In this document: positions 38,356 to 49,180 of the stretch, piece after piece
How positions within the stretch are numbered: position 1 is the first letter of the stretch
How the letters are laid out: the number at the start of each line of letters is the position of its first letter
From: an uncultured Ignavibacteriota bacterium
Lineage (GTDB): Bacteria; Bacteroidota; Ignavibacteria; UBA10030; UBA8401
Reading direction: 5' to 3'
DNA: 64,000 nt
NCBI GenBank assembly: GCA_903884005.1
Contig: CAISDA010000020.1
Location: 62,001 to 126,000, forward strand
Made by a program: the position numbers and the translations under genes
Notes under the pieces: generated by a model
The model's database searches: none
The model's input: the letters and a program-made list of their open reading frames with translations, nothing else
Told to the model about the DNA's origin: nothing

Positions 38356-38392
38356 GGCATACGTGCGAAGCTCGGGCTGGATATGATTTTTA

Positions 38393-38421
38393 TTGCATTT
38401 CCCGAAATCTTCAAGTAGATT
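38393..38421 (+). promoter_or_regulatory. Sigma70-like promoter of cstA
   Basis: TTGCAT (38393-38398) and TAGATT (38416-38421) are 17 bases apart. The -10 element is identical to that before the M1 aminopeptidase. It leaves a leader of about 50 bases to the ATG at 38481. Confidence 0.5.
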
Positions 38422-38480
38422 TTGGTGTTCATTAGAACAACACCGTTTAATATGCAAAAAATATTCGATTGGAGACTGTA

Positions 38481-40325
38481 ATGAATTCTGTTGCACTCGT
38501 TGTCACCGCTCTGGCGATTTTTGCCATAGCGTATCGTTTTTATTACAGTTTCATCGCGGCTAAAATTGCTGTTCTCAATGATGAGCGTACCACTCCCTCG
38601 AAGCGGCTCTATGACGGCCAGAACTATTACCCGATGGGCAAATGGATCCTGTTCGGGCATCACTTTGCCGCCATCGCAGGAGCCGGACCGTTGGTCGGCC
38701 CGGTGCTCGCAGCACAATTCGGATATTTTCCCGGTTTCATGTGGATGGTGTTCGGATGCGTACTGGCCGGGGGCGTGCACGACATGGTCATCCTGACCGC
38801 ATCCATCCGCCACGACGGCAAGTCGATCGCACAGATCGCGAAGGCCGAGATCAGCAGCGTGTCGGGCGTAACCGCATCGATCGCCGTTCTCATCATCATC
38901 GTCGTAGCGCTGGCCGGTCTCGGCCTTGTGGTCGTCAATTCGCTTTCCGAAAGTTCCTGGGGCACGTTCACGATCGCCGCAACAATTCCGATCGCCCTGT
39001 TCATGGGCGTGTGGATGTTCCAGTTCAGAAAAGGAAAAACAGTCGAAGCCACCGTCATGGGCGTGATCTTGCTGACGATGGCGGTGGTGTACGGCCGCTA
39101 CATACCGGACTCGCCGTTCGCCTCGTGGTTCACGTTCGATCATAAGACGTTGACCTTGCTCTTGGCCGGGTACGGGTTCTGCGCATCGGTGCTGCCGGTG
39201 TGGCTGCTCTTATCGCCTCGCGACTATCTCAGTTCCATCATGAAGATCACCGTGGTAGGGATGCTGGCTGTCGGTGTCATGATCGTGGCGCCCGCACTAC
39301 GCATGCCTGCAACGACCGCCTTTATCGCCGGCGGCGGCCCGGTGATTCCCGGAACGCTCTTCCCGTATCTTTTTATAACGATCGCCTGCGGAGCCATCTC
39401 GGGGTTCCATGCGCTCGTCAGCTCCGGTACGACGCCGAAAATGATCATGCGCGAATCCGATGTGCGCGCGATCGCGGCGGGATCGATGCTTGTGGAAGGC
39501 GTCGTAAGCATACTCGCGCTCATCGCGGCATGCAGCCTCTATCCCCTCGATTATTTTCAGATCAATGTGCCGGCCGAAAAATTTCACGCGCTCATTCCGA
39601 TGTTTCAATCGATGGGATTCGTGGATTCGAACATCCTGGCGCTCTCTGCCCAGGTCGGCGAGAACATCATCGGCCGGACGGGGGGAGCTGTCTCTCTTGC
39701 CGTGGGCATGGCACAGATCTTTTCGGCCATTCCCGGCCTCGCCGGACTGATGTCGTACTGGTATCATTTTGCCATCATGTTTGAAGCGTTGTTCATCCTC
39801 ACGACGATCGATGCCGGCACGCGCATCGCAAGATTCATTCTGCAGGAAGCGTTGGGAAAAATTTATGAACCGTTCGGACGGACCACTTGGCTTCCCGGGA
39901 ATCTGATCGCCAGCTTCATCATCGTGTTCGCCTGGGGATATTTTATTTATACCGGCAGTGTGGCTTCCATCTGGCCGATGTTCGGAACGGCGAACCAGCT
40001 GCTGGCGACACTGGCGCTGGCCGTTGGCACTTCGTTCATCATCAATCGCGGAAAGATCCGCTACGCCTGGGTCACCATTGTGCCCATGCTCTTTGTCGGC
40101 GTGACAACGATCACCGCCGGCTGGATGAACATTGTGAATATCTATCTTCCGCAGATCGGCGTTGCGAAAACACAACTCCAGGGAGCGATCAGTTTCTCGC
40201 TCACTGCGGTGATCATGATCAGTGTCCTCATCATTGTCGCCGATGCCGTTCCGCGCTGGGTGCGGACGGCGCTCGGCCGTCAACCGATCATCATCGACGC
40301 GATCGATACCGCATTCGTGAAATAA
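38481..40325 (+). CDS. cstA: Carbon starvation protein A (CstA-type pyruvate/peptide transporter)
   Basis: 614 residues from ATG 38481, 5 bases after GGAGA. The signature '[20 protein letters not shown]' and '[20 protein letters not shown]' near residues 38-75 is typical, and some sixteen membrane segments follow, with '[17 protein letters not shown]' and '[16 protein letters not shown]'. E. coli homologues import pyruvate and have been linked to peptide use in starvation. A PAS histidine kinase begins 58 bases downstream on the same strand. In E. coli this transporter family is regulated by the BtsS/YpdA kinases, so a sensor-transporter pair is a reasonable inference. Confidence 0.95.
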   Translation: MNSVALVVTALAIFAIAYRFYYSFIAAKIAVLNDERTTPSKRLYDGQNYYPMGKWILFGHHFAAIAGAGPLVGPVLAAQFGYFPGFMWMVFGCVLAGGVHDMVILTASIRHDGKSIAQIAKAEISSVSGVTASIAVLIIIVVALAGLGLVVVNSLSESSWGTFTIAATIPIALFMGVWMFQFRKGKTVEATVMGVILLTMAVVYGRYIPDSPFASWFTFDHKTLTLLLAGYGFCASVLPVWLLLSPRDYLSSIMKITVVGMLAVGVMIVAPALRMPATTAFIAGGGPVIPGTLFPYLFITIACGAISGFHALVSSGTTPKMIMRESDVRAIAAGSMLVEGVVSILALIAACSLYPLDYFQINVPAEKFHALIPMFQSMGFVDSNILALSAQVGENIIGRTGGAVSLAVGMAQIFSAIPGLAGLMSYWYHFAIMFEALFILTTIDAGTRIARFILQEALGKIYEPFGRTTWLPGNLIASFIIVFAWGYFIYTGSVASIWPMFGTANQLLATLALAVGTSFIINRGKIRYAWVTIVPMLFVGVTTITAGWMNIVNIYLPQIGVAKTQLQGAISFSLTAVIMISVLIIVADAVPRWVRTALGRQPIIIDAIDTAFVK

Positions 40326-40383
40326 CATCCGCTGGCACGAGCATGCACATCGTGCCGCACGAAACACAGTAGGGCCCGGACCA

Positions 40384-42567
40384 ATGACACGGAAACCACT
40401 TTCGTCCAACGATAACGCGATACCCCAGCCTACCTTGTTCGCCCCGCAGGATAAGGCGGGCGCCTCTTCTGTTCCTTTGCCCGAGGAATGCCGAATTCGA
40501 CCGGAGCACGAACTGGAATTGCTGCGCCGGGAGAATGACCGGCTGCGCGAAGAGAACCGGCGCATGAGGAATGCCCCATCGTTGCCCGCGGGACCGACAC
40601 CCTCCGAACAGCAATTCCATGTGCTGTGGGAGCGCTCGCTCGATGCAATGAAACTGGTGAACGAAAACGGTGTCACCGTTGCGGCGAACGACGCGTACTG
40701 CCGCCTTGCGGGTATGTCGCGTGAAATGCTGATAGGAAAGCCGTCGACGATCGCGTATGCGGAGGCGGAGCGGCCATTCGTCACAGCGATCATCGAGCGA
40801 TACCGGGAGGCGGATGCCGGGCCGTTGCTCTTGGAGAGACTCGTGCATCTGTGGGATGACCGCGTCCTGTGGCTCGAATTGCTCACGGCGCACTTTCCCG
40901 GCACCGACGGACAGCCATGCGTGCTTGTCATCCTGCGGGATATCACAGCCCGCAAGCGCACAGAAGAACAGAACACCCTTCTCGCTGCCGCCCTCGATAA
41001 CCGGCTGCATGACCGCCTTGCCGAACTCGACTCGATGAACGCCAGGTTCTCGGCGGAAATGAAAGAGCACATCGACAGTGAAGAATGGATACAGAATTTT
41101 TTGCACTACTGCCCGATCGTGATGTATATCAAGGATGCCCGGGCATGCCTGCTGACGGCGAACAAGAATTTCGAATCCATGTTCGGGGTCAATCCGAACG
41201 CCGTCATCGGAAAATCGAACAGGGAGATTTGGGGGCCGGATGTCGGTGACATTTTGGACCGCCAGGACTTCGAGGTGCTCAAGAATTCGGCCCCGAAGGA
41301 ATATCTGGACACGATCGACGGCAAGGTCTACCTGACCATCAAGTTCCCCATTCTGCGCAAGGGGCTTCCGCCCCTGATCGGCGGGTACGTGCAGGATGTC
41401 TCGGACATTATTGCCGAAGACCGGGCGTTGAAACTATCGCGGCAATTTTTTGAGCGTATCGTTGATACGCTCGGCGACCTTGTATGCGTCAAGGACGGCC
41501 GCCACCGTTATGTGCTCGTCAACGATTCGTTCACGGAGTTCGTCGGCATGAGCCGCGACGGCATCATTGGCAAGACGGATCACGACCTGTTCGAGGCGGA
41601 TACGGCGGACAAGATCGTGTCGGTGGACGATGCCGTGCTCGTGCATCGGAGGGAATTTTTTACCGAGGAGGTCCTGACCAGGCACGACGGAGACAGCCGG
41701 CGTATTCTGGTGAAGAAGGATTTATATTCCGACGATTTCGATCAGCCGTTCGTCGTCAGCGTCATTCGCGATATTACCGAACTGCGAAAAGAGGAGGACG
41801 AGATCCGCAGCGCGCTGGCGAAGGAAAAAGAACTGAACGAATTGAAATCGCGCTTTGTCTCGATGGTTTCGCATGAATACAAAACGCCATTGACCGCGAT
41901 CCTTTCCTCTGCGGAGTTGCTTGAACTGTTCCGGACGACGTGGAGCGACGACAAAGTGAATGCCCACCTGCAGAAGATCAAACGCGCGGTCGAGACGATG
42001 ATCGAAATGATCACCGACGCCCTGTTCCTGAATAAAATGGAAACCGGACGGCTCACGGTCAATCCGAACACGTTTGAATTGGTCAGTTTCTGCATCATGA
42101 TCGCAGACGAGATCGAAGCATGCGCGCCGGATCAAAATACGATCGAATTCTCCTCAACCGTTTCAAGCGCGCTCGTCTCGATCGACAATAAATTTCTTCG
42201 GTTTATCTTCACGAACCTGCTCTCGAATGCAGTGAAATATTCATTTGCAAACAGCTCCATTCGTTTCGAAATGGCGATCTCCGGACAGACAGGCATCTTC
42301 CGCGTCGCTAATCGTGGGATCGGCATCCCCGCCGACCAGCGTGAGCGTCTCTTTGAGCCGTTTTTCCGCGCCCCGAACATCGGCTCGATTCCGGGGACCG
42401 GACTCGGATTATCCATCGTCAAGCGCTGTGTCGATTCGCTCCAGGGCAGCATTGACGTCGAGAGCATACAGAATGAGACCACCACATTCACGGTTACGCT
42501 CCCCATCCGTGTGCTCGAGCAACACACAGGCGCTTCGCGGCAAGATCGCGGCGTGCACATTGGGTGA
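40384..42567 (+). CDS. Cytosolic multi-PAS sensor histidine kinase
   Basis: 727 residues without signal or membrane segments. A short coiled coil ('EHELELLRRENDRLREENRR') is followed by three PAS domains (about 75-195, 235-350, 355-480; ends marked 'LRDITARKRTEEQ', 'YVQDVSDIIAED', 'VIRDITELRKEED'). The HisKA helix has His at about 497 in 'MVSHEYKTPL', and the HATPase has 'NLLSNAVKYS', 'ANRGIGIP' and 'GTGLGLSIVKRCV'. No receiver is attached, so the partner regulator must be encoded elsewhere. In 'MVSHEYKTPL' the common Arg of HELRTPL is Lys. It sits 58 bases after cstA and probably shares its transcript. Confidence 0.92.
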   Translation: MTRKPLSSNDNAIPQPTLFAPQDKAGASSVPLPEECRIRPEHELELLRRENDRLREENRRMRNAPSLPAGPTPSEQQFHVLWERSLDAMKLVNENGVTVAANDAYCRLAGMSREMLIGKPSTIAYAEAERPFVTAIIERYREADAGPLLLERLVHLWDDRVLWLELLTAHFPGTDGQPCVLVILRDITARKRTEEQNTLLAAALDNRLHDRLAELDSMNARFSAEMKEHIDSEEWIQNFLHYCPIVMYIKDARACLLTANKNFESMFGVNPNAVIGKSNREIWGPDVGDILDRQDFEVLKNSAPKEYLDTIDGKVYLTIKFPILRKGLPPLIGGYVQDVSDIIAEDRALKLSRQFFERIVDTLGDLVCVKDGRHRYVLVNDSFTEFVGMSRDGIIGKTDHDLFEADTADKIVSVDDAVLVHRREFFTEEVLTRHDGDSRRILVKKDLYSDDFDQPFVVSVIRDITELRKEEDEIRSALAKEKELNELKSRFVSMVSHEYKTPLTAILSSAELLELFRTTWSDDKVNAHLQKIKRAVETMIEMITDALFLNKMETGRLTVNPNTFELVSFCIMIADEIEACAPDQNTIEFSSTVSSALVSIDNKFLRFIFTNLLSNAVKYSFANSSIRFEMAISGQTGIFRVANRGIGIPADQRERLFEPFFRAPNIGSIPGTGLGLSIVKRCVDSLQGSIDVESIQNETTTFTVTLPIRVLEQHTGASRQDRGVHIG

Positions 42568-42633
42568 CCGGGATGAACCGCACGGTGCGGACGGCCTCTT
42601 ACTATAAAATTTTTGAGCACAGGGAAGGACACA

Positions 42634-44977
42634 ATGGAAACGCAGAACACACACTCGGATACCATGCAGCCTGCTACAGACAGAAGAGCGGCGATACTGC
42701 TTCAATCGAGCATCGAAGGCACGGACGATCGTATCATTTTTGCGGTGGACACGAACTATTGTTATCTGTATTTCAATTCTCTTCATTCCAAGTTAATGCA
42801 TCTCTCGTATGGCGCCGCCGCCGAACAGGGAGCGAATTTTCTCGACTGCATCACGCAGGACAACGACCGGGTGAAGACAAAAGCAAATCTGGATCTCGGG
42901 CTCTCGGGCGCCGTGCATACCACCGTGCAAGAGTATGGAACCACGATCCGGAAGTATTTTGAAACACGGTATCATCCTATTTTCGGCGACGGGAATGAGA
43001 TCCTTGGGGTCACCGTGTTTTCGAAAAATATCGATGAACGCCTTGCTGCCGATATGGCGCTCCACGGAAACGATGAGCGTTTCAATGCATTCATGGATGC
43101 GTCCCCGGTGCTTGCCTGGGTGAAGGATGCCGACGGTCGGTACGTGTATGTGAACCGTGCGTGGGAAAATGTATGCGGGTTTACGTGCGAAGAAGTAATC
43201 GGAAAATCGCATTACGACATGTTCCCGTTCGATTTGGCGGAGAGGCTCAGGCAGAGCGATCTGGAAGTGCAGATCACCGATACATCATCCGAAGTGACCG
43301 AAGAGAATTTCGACATCAGAGGCAGGCATTATTGCCTGGACATTTTCAAATTTCAATTTCGGACGTCCTCGGGGCAGCGCCTGGTGGGCGGCATCGCCAT
43401 AGACATAACGCGCCGCAAAGAGGCGGAGACATCGCTCCTGGCAAGCGAAGAAGCGGTGAAAAAAAACAATATCCAACTCGAGTTTGCATTGCAGGCCGCG
43501 CACATGACATGGTGGGAAATGGATGTTGCATCAGGCAGCGTTATTTCCAGTGAAGCGAGAACGCGATTGCTAGGGTATCCGCCGGAACAGATCACGCAAC
43601 AGAGCGATTTTATCGCGCTGCTCCATCCGGACGATTCCGACCGGATGGTGAATGCCATGAAAGCGCATTTGAACGGATCGACGGAAAAATATGAGGCCGA
43701 ATATCGCGTCCTCTCGAAAATGGACGGCTACAAATGGTGCCGCGATATCGGAAGAATCGTGAAGTGGGATGCGAACGGCAGCCCCGTGACAGTGACGGGG
43801 ATCGTGATAGACATTACGGCGAGCAAACGAAAAGAGGAAGAATAAAGGCTCTGGAACGGCAGCTCGTTCAGTCGCAGCGCATGGAATCCATTGGCACGCT
43901 CGCCTCGGGGATCGCGCATGACTTCAATAACATCCTTGGCGTGATCATCGGGAATGCGGACATTCTCATGAACGCAGCGGAGCACTCCGATAAAACCCGG
44001 CGGCGGATCGGGGAGCAGGCGTCGTGAAGCAGCTCCATGCTCTTGCCGGCAAAACGGACACACCGCATCTTCCCGTCGACGTCAACGGAGTGCTCCTCGA
44101 TCTCGTGGAATTGCTTGAAGCCACTTTTCCGAAGACGATCGTGATCACGATGGAGCTATCACCATCGCTCCCTTCGATCATCGGCGACGCCGGCGAGCTC
44201 CATCAGGTGCTCTTGAACCTGAGCTTGAATGCTCTCGATGCCCTGCCCTCAGGCGGAACTATTGCCTTCGCCACTTCTGTCGTTACCGGCGAGTCCCTCA
44301 TGCCCCGGTTCCCGAAGGCCGCCGCGCGCCGGTATGCGGCAATTGCAGTGAAGGACAACGGCGCAGGGATGGACAATGCGACGCAACAGCGGATCTTCGA
44401 TCCTTTCTTCACCACGAAGGGGCAGGGAATGGGATTGGGGCTTACGATCAGCAACAGCATTATCGGGACGCATGACGGATTTGTGGATGTCTCCAGCACG
44501 CCGGGCGCAGGGTCTGTTTTCGATCTTTACTTTCCTCTCATCGAAGATGACCGGCCCGCAGTTCCCCGTCGTGATCCGGAAAAAATTGTTGTCCGCGGCG
44601 GCACCGAGACGATTCTTTTCATCGAGGATGATGACTCGATCAGAGAGATTGCCGTGACGGCACTTTCGGAACAGGGATATGCGGTGATCACAGCCAGCAA
44701 CGGCTGGGAGGGCGTGGAGTTGTTCCGGCGCCATCAGACGGAGATTGCGCTTGTCGTATCGGATTTCGGGATGCCCGTGTTCGACGGCGAAGAGGTCTAT
44801 ACACAGATCCGCCAGATCGATCCGACAATACCGTTTGCATTGGCCACCGGATATGTTGAACCGGAGAAGCGATTGAAATTATCGGCCCGGGGCGTTGATG
44901 TCTTGATTTCTAAACCCTATAAACCGAAGGACCTTCTTGCTGCAGCCAGAGAATTGATCGACCGGAAACATCGATAA
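42634..44977 (+). pseudogene. Broken PAS hybrid histidine kinase (two frame breaks)
   Basis: The intact ancestor would be PAS-PAS-PAS-HisKA-HATPase-REC. Part one (42634-43845, ATG after AAGGA) holds the PAS domains and stops right after '[11 protein letters not shown]'. The expected continuation '[20 protein letters not shown]' with the His in 'SGIAHDFNN' is in another frame; one extra A in GAAGAATAAAG would join them. That frame stops at 44027 after 'RRIGEQAS'. HATPase and receiver resume in a third frame at 44024 ('[10 protein letters not shown]'), with about five conserved residues (RGAxL) missing. The HATPase ('DNGAGMD', 'GQGMGLGL') and REC ('LVVSDFGMP', 'LISKPYK') are otherwise well kept, so the decay is recent, or the first break is a sequencing error. 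PAS-only and ATPase-REC parts might be made separately. Confidence 0.8.
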
Positions 44978-45311
44978 CACAGTGTGCGCTCATATGTCCG
45001 TGCCCGGAGCGATGACCGCTCCGGGCCTACGGATGAGTGGATCGATTCCTTTTTTTCCCATTTCTCTTTCTCTTGTTCCTCCTCCTTTCTCTCCTCATCC
45101 TCCCCGCTCTTCTTCCTTCATAATAAAGAACTTACGATCGCAGGCAAGTCGGCTACACTCTCAAGGCATTTCCCGCTCCCGGCGAATGAAGTACCGTCCA
45201 TTGTATCCCTACACCGTTTATTACATGAATGAACCGCTCATTGCATTTTTGATGCTGTTTACATTCACCCTCTCTATCTTACCCACCGTAATCGCCATCA
45301 TAGGGGGAATT
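44978..45311. other. Gap with hairpin and polypyrimidine tract
   Basis: This stretch holds a strong hairpin (45002-45026) and a 74-base nearly pure C/T tract (45046-45119). The frame is open from 44982 into the next gene, and starts at 45186 or 45225 would add a hydrophobic helix. I see no ribosome site for them. Confidence 0.5.
45002..45026. terminator. Strong GC hairpin after the broken kinase gene
   Basis: Ten-base arms GCCCGGAGCG (45002-45011) and CGCTCCGGGC (45017-45026) with loop ATGAC. No T run follows directly; the nearest is at about 45049. It may be a terminator or another dispersed hairpin similar in layout to the GGGCGAGA repeats (followed by CTACGGATG). Confidence 0.5.
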
Positions 45312-45899
45312 ATGCTTTGCAACAGGGAAGAATATGCCCGTCAATTGTATAATGCGGTGGTCGAGTATATGGACAGTCTTGCCAACCCGCAGAATTTTCA
45401 GCGTTTAAATGACGCGATCCTTCATTTGAACGAAGATCCGAGCTCTGCGGGATTCCCCGAAGTCGGACGCGAACTTAAAATTTTAGCCTTTCAGATTTCG
45501 GAGGCCAGGGGGCAGATCGTCATGCTCATCGCCGAATCGGGCGACCATAGGCCGGAGGCTGCGGGGGACGCCGGGGCGCTGCCCGCCGCATCGAAAAAAT
45601 TGCTGCGCGACATTGTGGACATTGCCAATTGCATTGCAGCCATGATACTTGAATTATCGGAACTCTGCGAAGCCAATGAATCGGCTCGTGAAATTTGCGC
45701 CTATGTCATGCTGGTCAATGAAGTCGTCGTTGAAGCGATCACCCATCTGCGCAATGAACGGGCCGCAATCGCATCGCTGCTCGAAGGGCTGCTCAGGTCT
45801 TCCGAAGCAACGGAAAAAAAACCCGAAACAGGACGCTCGCGGTATTGCATCGACACGACCGGACGCATCATTCACCGATCCGGAGACAACGCACATTGA
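45312..45899 (+). CDS. Helical hypothetical protein of the signalling island
   Basis: 195 residues from ATG 45312, chosen because AGGGGGA lies 5 bases before it, like the G-rich sites of the next two genes. The frame is open from 44982, and an ATG at 45225 would add one membrane helix ('LIAFLMLFTFTLSILPTVIA'), which cannot be excluded. The protein is all-helical: 'NREEYARQLYNAVVEYMDSL', 'KKLLRDIVDIANCIAAMILE' and 'AIASLLEGLLRSSEATEKK'. I recognise no family. It is followed after 45 bases by the degenerate receiver gene, so a role in the same signalling process is likely from position only. Confidence 0.55.
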   Translation: MLCNREEYARQLYNAVVEYMDSLANPQNFQRLNDAILHLNEDPSSAGFPEVGRELKILAFQISEARGQIVMLIAESGDHRPEAAGDAGALPAASKKLLRDIVDIANCIAAMILELSELCEANESAREICAYVMLVNEVVVEAITHLRNERAAIASLLEGLLRSSEATEKKPETGRSRYCIDTTGRIIHRSGDNAH

Positions 45900-45944
45900 C
45901 GCGGCTGGCTGTATGAGAACGAACACTTATAGAGGGGGTACACA

Positions 45945-46322
45945 ATGGAACATCTCACAATTTGTATCCTGGCAGATTCCACTGATCTCACACTGGCGAT
46001 CACATCGCGTGTGCGGTATTGCGGCGCGGCGGTAACCCATGCCGCAAGTGCGGAAGAGGCGCTTAAACGAATCAGCGCGCATGAAGCGGATGTCATCATC
46101 ACGGATTATCACATGAAAGAGCGTCAGGGGATCGACCACATCCTGAAAGTAAAACGGAATCGGCCGTTCACGCCAATGATCATTATCAAAGGATATGCGG
46201 ATGTGATCAGTTCGTCGCTGGCCTCCACGCTGACCATACACGATTATTTCATACAGCCCATGGCGCTCGACACGCTTCCGCGCGTGATCGCCATGGCCAG
46301 GGCGTGCTTTTCGCTGAATTGA
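45945..46322 (+). CDS. Stand-alone, degenerate receiver-domain protein
   Basis: 125 residues with the shape of a CheY-like receiver: first strand '[20 protein letters not shown]', acceptor region '[20 protein letters not shown]' with Asp near 54, and '[20 protein letters not shown]'. Two key features are changed. The acidic pair after the first strand is Ala-Asp, and the conserved Lys of the KP motif is Gln ('DYFIQPMAL'). Phosphorylation may be impaired or absent, so it may act as a pseudo-receiver or diguanylate-free adaptor. It has AGAGGGGG before the ATG and precedes the chemoreceptor gene. Confidence 0.8.
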   Translation: MEHLTICILADSTDLTLAITSRVRYCGAAVTHAASAEEALKRISAHEADVIITDYHMKERQGIDHILKVKRNRPFTPMIIIKGYADVISSSLASTLTIHDYFIQPMALDTLPRVIAMARACFSLN

Positions 46323-46369
46323 ATGTTTCACATGTAACCGGGGGCGGTACATTTCATATCACTATACAA

Positions 46370-46378
46370 GGGGGGGGG
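46370..46378 (+). other. Run of nine G in the leader of the chemoreceptor gene
   Basis: A G9 homopolymer ends 9 bases before the ATG at 46388 and takes the place of the ribosome binding site. Such tracts slip in replication, and a length change would alter spacing of the site. Confidence 0.5.
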
Positions 46379-46387
46379 TATACTACG

Positions 46388-48931
46388 ATGCAATGGTTCT
46401 ATAATTTAAAAATTCGGGTGAAACTCATCTCGTGTTTTACTCTGGTGGCCATCATTGCCGCGATCATCGGCACGGTCGCCATCGTGAATATGAAGCAGCT
46501 GGACGACAGCGATACCGCTCTCTACGAAAATATGACGGTGCCGATCTCTCAATTGGGCCTTATCTCTGCAGACTTTCAGCGGACTCGCGTGAACGTTGCA
46601 GCCATGATCGCCGCCCGCACGAGTGCGGATCGGAATGTCAAAAAGGACACAATCCTAGCGCTTCGCGAAGTGATCACCAAGACACTCGCCGATTTCGAAA
46701 AAACAGTTCTCACGAAAGATGTCCAGGACGCGAATGCGGAATTTTTAGAGGCCCGGAAAAAATTTAATCCGGTCAACGACCGCATCATTGCTCTCGCCGA
46801 ACAGAATAAGACCGCAGAAGCACAGGCCTTATTCGAAGGGGAGGGCACGACGGCGGCCAGGGAATATCAGGCTGACTTGAGTAAATTGGTCGGCTTGAAG
46901 ATACGACAAGCGGGCGAAAAATCGGATGCCAATACGCTTCAGTCGGAATCGGCCAGAAATATGATGATCATCATTTCCATCATCGGCTTCGCCATTGCAA
47001 TCGGCATCGGCATCTTCCTCTCGGTCATCATCACCAGGCCGCTTGCGCGGGGGGTGACGATGATGCAGGAATTCGACCTGGGAAAATTAAACACGCGATT
47101 GCATATGACACAGAAAGACGAGATCGGCGTGCTGGCCAAGGCGATGGACAGCTTCGCCGACAGCCTGCAGAACGTGGTCGTCGGCACGATGAAAAAGATC
47201 GCCGCCGGCGATGTGAGCATGACGGTCGAGGCGCGCAATAAGGAGGACGAGATCGGTCCCGCTCTCCAGGGCATGATTCTTTCGGTGCGCGCGCTGGTGG
47301 CCGATGCGAAATACCTTGCCGATGCCGCAAAGCTCGGGAAACTTTCGACGCGGGCAGACGCATTGAAGCACCATGGGGAGTTCAGAACGGTTGTGGAAGG
47401 CGTCAATCAGACGCTCGACGCGGTGATCGGTCCGCTGAACGTGGCAGCGGAATATGTGGACCGCATCTCCAAGGGCGACATTCCGGCGAAGATCACGGAC
47501 ACGTACAACGGCGACTTCAACGAGATCAAGAACAACCTGAACGTCTGTATCGACGCGGTGAACACGCTTGTGGCCGACGCCGGTGTGCTCGCCAAGGCTG
47601 GCGTTGAAGGGAAGCTCGGCACACGCGCCGATGCGGCAAAGCATCAGGGGGACTTCCGCAAGATCGTGCAGGGCGTCAACAACACGCTCGATTCCGTGGT
47701 CGGACCGTTGCGCGACGTGAGCACAGTGATGTCCAAAATGATGGACGGCGATTTCAATGCGCGCATCACAGCGTCGTACGAGGGCGATTTCGATCTCCTG
47801 AAAAAAGACATCAATTCGCTCGGCGATTCGCTCTATACGACAGTGCAGGAAGTCAGCACCACTCTGTCCGATATGGCGGGCGGAGACTTGACCACGCGCA
47901 TCACGGCCGAGTATAAGGGCGACTTCTCGAACATCAAGAACAGCATCAATCAGCTCGGGACTGCGCTGGACAATGCACTGAGCGAAGTTGCCGGAGTCAT
48001 CTCGGCGACGGCGAGCGCGGCGTCCCAGATCTCTTCGAGCACGGAACAGATGGCCGCGGGTGCACAGGAACAAACCTCGCAGGCGGGGGAAGTGGCGACG
48101 GCTGTGGAAGAAATGTCGCAGACGATCCTGGAAAATTCGAAGAATGCGTCGTCGACGGCCGACACGGCGAAGCGTTCGAAGGAATCCGCCGAAGCGGGCG
48201 GAAAAGTGGTCCAGGAAACAGTAAAGGGAATGGAACGGATCGCAAAGGTCGTACGCACATCGGCAAAAACGGTGAGAGCCCTCGGAAAATCGTCCGATCA
48301 GATCGGCGAGATCACCGGCGTGATCGACGACATTGCCGACCAGACGAATCTGCTCGCGTTGAACGCGGCGATCGAAGCGGCGCGCGCCGGAGAACAAGGG
48401 CGCGGATTTGCCGTGGTCGCCGATGAGGTCCGCAAACTTGCCGAACGCACGACGAAGGCGACGAAGGAGATTGCGGGTATGATCAAACAGATCCAGAGTG
48501 AAACAACGGGTGCGGTGAGTTCGATGGAGGAAGGCACGCATGAAGTCGATACGGGCATTTCGCTTGCCGATCAAGCCGGCGCTTCGCTCCGCGAGATCGT
48601 CGAGACGTCGCAGCGCGTGACGGACATGGTGTTACAGATCGCAAGCGCGAGTGCGGAACAATCTACGGCGGCGGAACAGATCTCCAAAAATGTTGAATCG
48701 ATATCGACCGTGACGGCCGAAACAGCCTCGGGCACGCAGCAGGTTGCGCAGGCGGCCGAAGACTTGAACCGGTTGACGACACAGTTGAACGAGCTGGTGG
48801 GCAGGTTCACACTCTCTCAGAATGCCACGGGTATGACATCCGCCGAGCGGCGCACGACGACGTCCGGTACCACACGGAGATCGGAGATCGCCGTGAGCAA
48901 AAACGGGCGGCTCACGACACGCGAGTCGTGA
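46388..48931 (+). CDS. Methyl-accepting chemotaxis protein with poly-HAMP
   Basis: 847 residues from ATG 46388. The membrane segment at 11-33, a four-helix-bundle-like sensor (35-190) and the second membrane segment at 192-215 ('[20 protein letters not shown]') place the sensor outside. From 216 to about 560 a chain of HAMP-type units occurs ('[13 protein letters not shown]', '[20 protein letters not shown]', '[17 protein letters not shown]', '[18 protein letters not shown]'). The signalling tip '[20 protein letters not shown]' followed by '[20 protein letters not shown]' is canonical, so it should bind CheW/CheA. No che genes are in the window. Its poly-HAMP part is related to that of the soluble protein at 61512. 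Confidence 0.94.
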   Translation: MQWFYNLKIRVKLISCFTLVAIIAAIIGTVAIVNMKQLDDSDTALYENMTVPISQLGLISADFQRTRVNVAAMIAARTSADRNVKKDTILALREVITKTLADFEKTVLTKDVQDANAEFLEARKKFNPVNDRIIALAEQNKTAEAQALFEGEGTTAAREYQADLSKLVGLKIRQAGEKSDANTLQSESARNMMIIISIIGFAIAIGIGIFLSVIITRPLARGVTMMQEFDLGKLNTRLHMTQKDEIGVLAKAMDSFADSLQNVVVGTMKKIAAGDVSMTVEARNKEDEIGPALQGMILSVRALVADAKYLADAAKLGKLSTRADALKHHGEFRTVVEGVNQTLDAVIGPLNVAAEYVDRISKGDIPAKITDTYNGDFNEIKNNLNVCIDAVNTLVADAGVLAKAGVEGKLGTRADAAKHQGDFRKIVQGVNNTLDSVVGPLRDVSTVMSKMMDGDFNARITASYEGDFDLLKKDINSLGDSLYTTVQEVSTTLSDMAGGDLTTRITAEYKGDFSNIKNSINQLGTALDNALSEVAGVISATASAASQISSSTEQMAAGAQEQTSQAGEVATAVEEMSQTILENSKNASSTADTAKRSKESAEAGGKVVQETVKGMERIAKVVRTSAKTVRALGKSSDQIGEITGVIDDIADQTNLLALNAAIEAARAGEQGRGFAVVADEVRKLAERTTKATKEIAGMIKQIQSETTGAVSSMEEGTHEVDTGISLADQAGASLREIVETSQRVTDMVLQIASASAEQSTAAEQISKNVESISTVTAETASGTQQVAQAAEDLNRLTTQLNELVGRFTLSQNATGMTSAERRTTTSGTTRRSEIAVSKNGRLTTRES

Positions 48932-48961
48932 CGCCTGAACATTACGCTCCGAGACGGAGTG

Positions 48962-48995
48962 CCGTTCTCCCTCCTCAGGGGAGAAGGGAGAACGG
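48962..48995. repeat. Intergenic palindrome, 'TTCTCCC' family, copy 1
   Basis: Arms CCGTTCTCCC (48962-48971) and GGGAGAACGG (48986-48995) around a CTC/GAG-containing loop. It shares the CGTTyTCCC and GGGAGAACG arms with copy 2. Confidence 0.7.
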
Positions 48996-49180
48996 TGTGA
49001 GCGAAGTGCTCCGCATCCCCAGGAGCGCGACCGAAGCGCCGCCATCGACGGTGATGCACAATGTTGAAAGCGAATTTATTACATCGGTTGCGAAACTGGA
49101 AGACCGGCTGTTGATCCTGATCGATCGACAAAAAGGTCCTTTCGGACGGAGAGAAAGTGGAATTATAGCGCAGCAGCGGC

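Noticed and set aside
39297-41072. Minus-strand open frame of 591 codons across cstA and the PAS kinase
   Set aside because: It spans two clear plus-strand genes, is low in recognisable structure and very Ser/Arg rich at the start.
45002-45026. Sixth copy of the GGGCGAGA repeat
   Set aside because: The hairpin layout is alike, but the arm sequence and flanks differ, so it is listed only as a hairpin or possible terminator.
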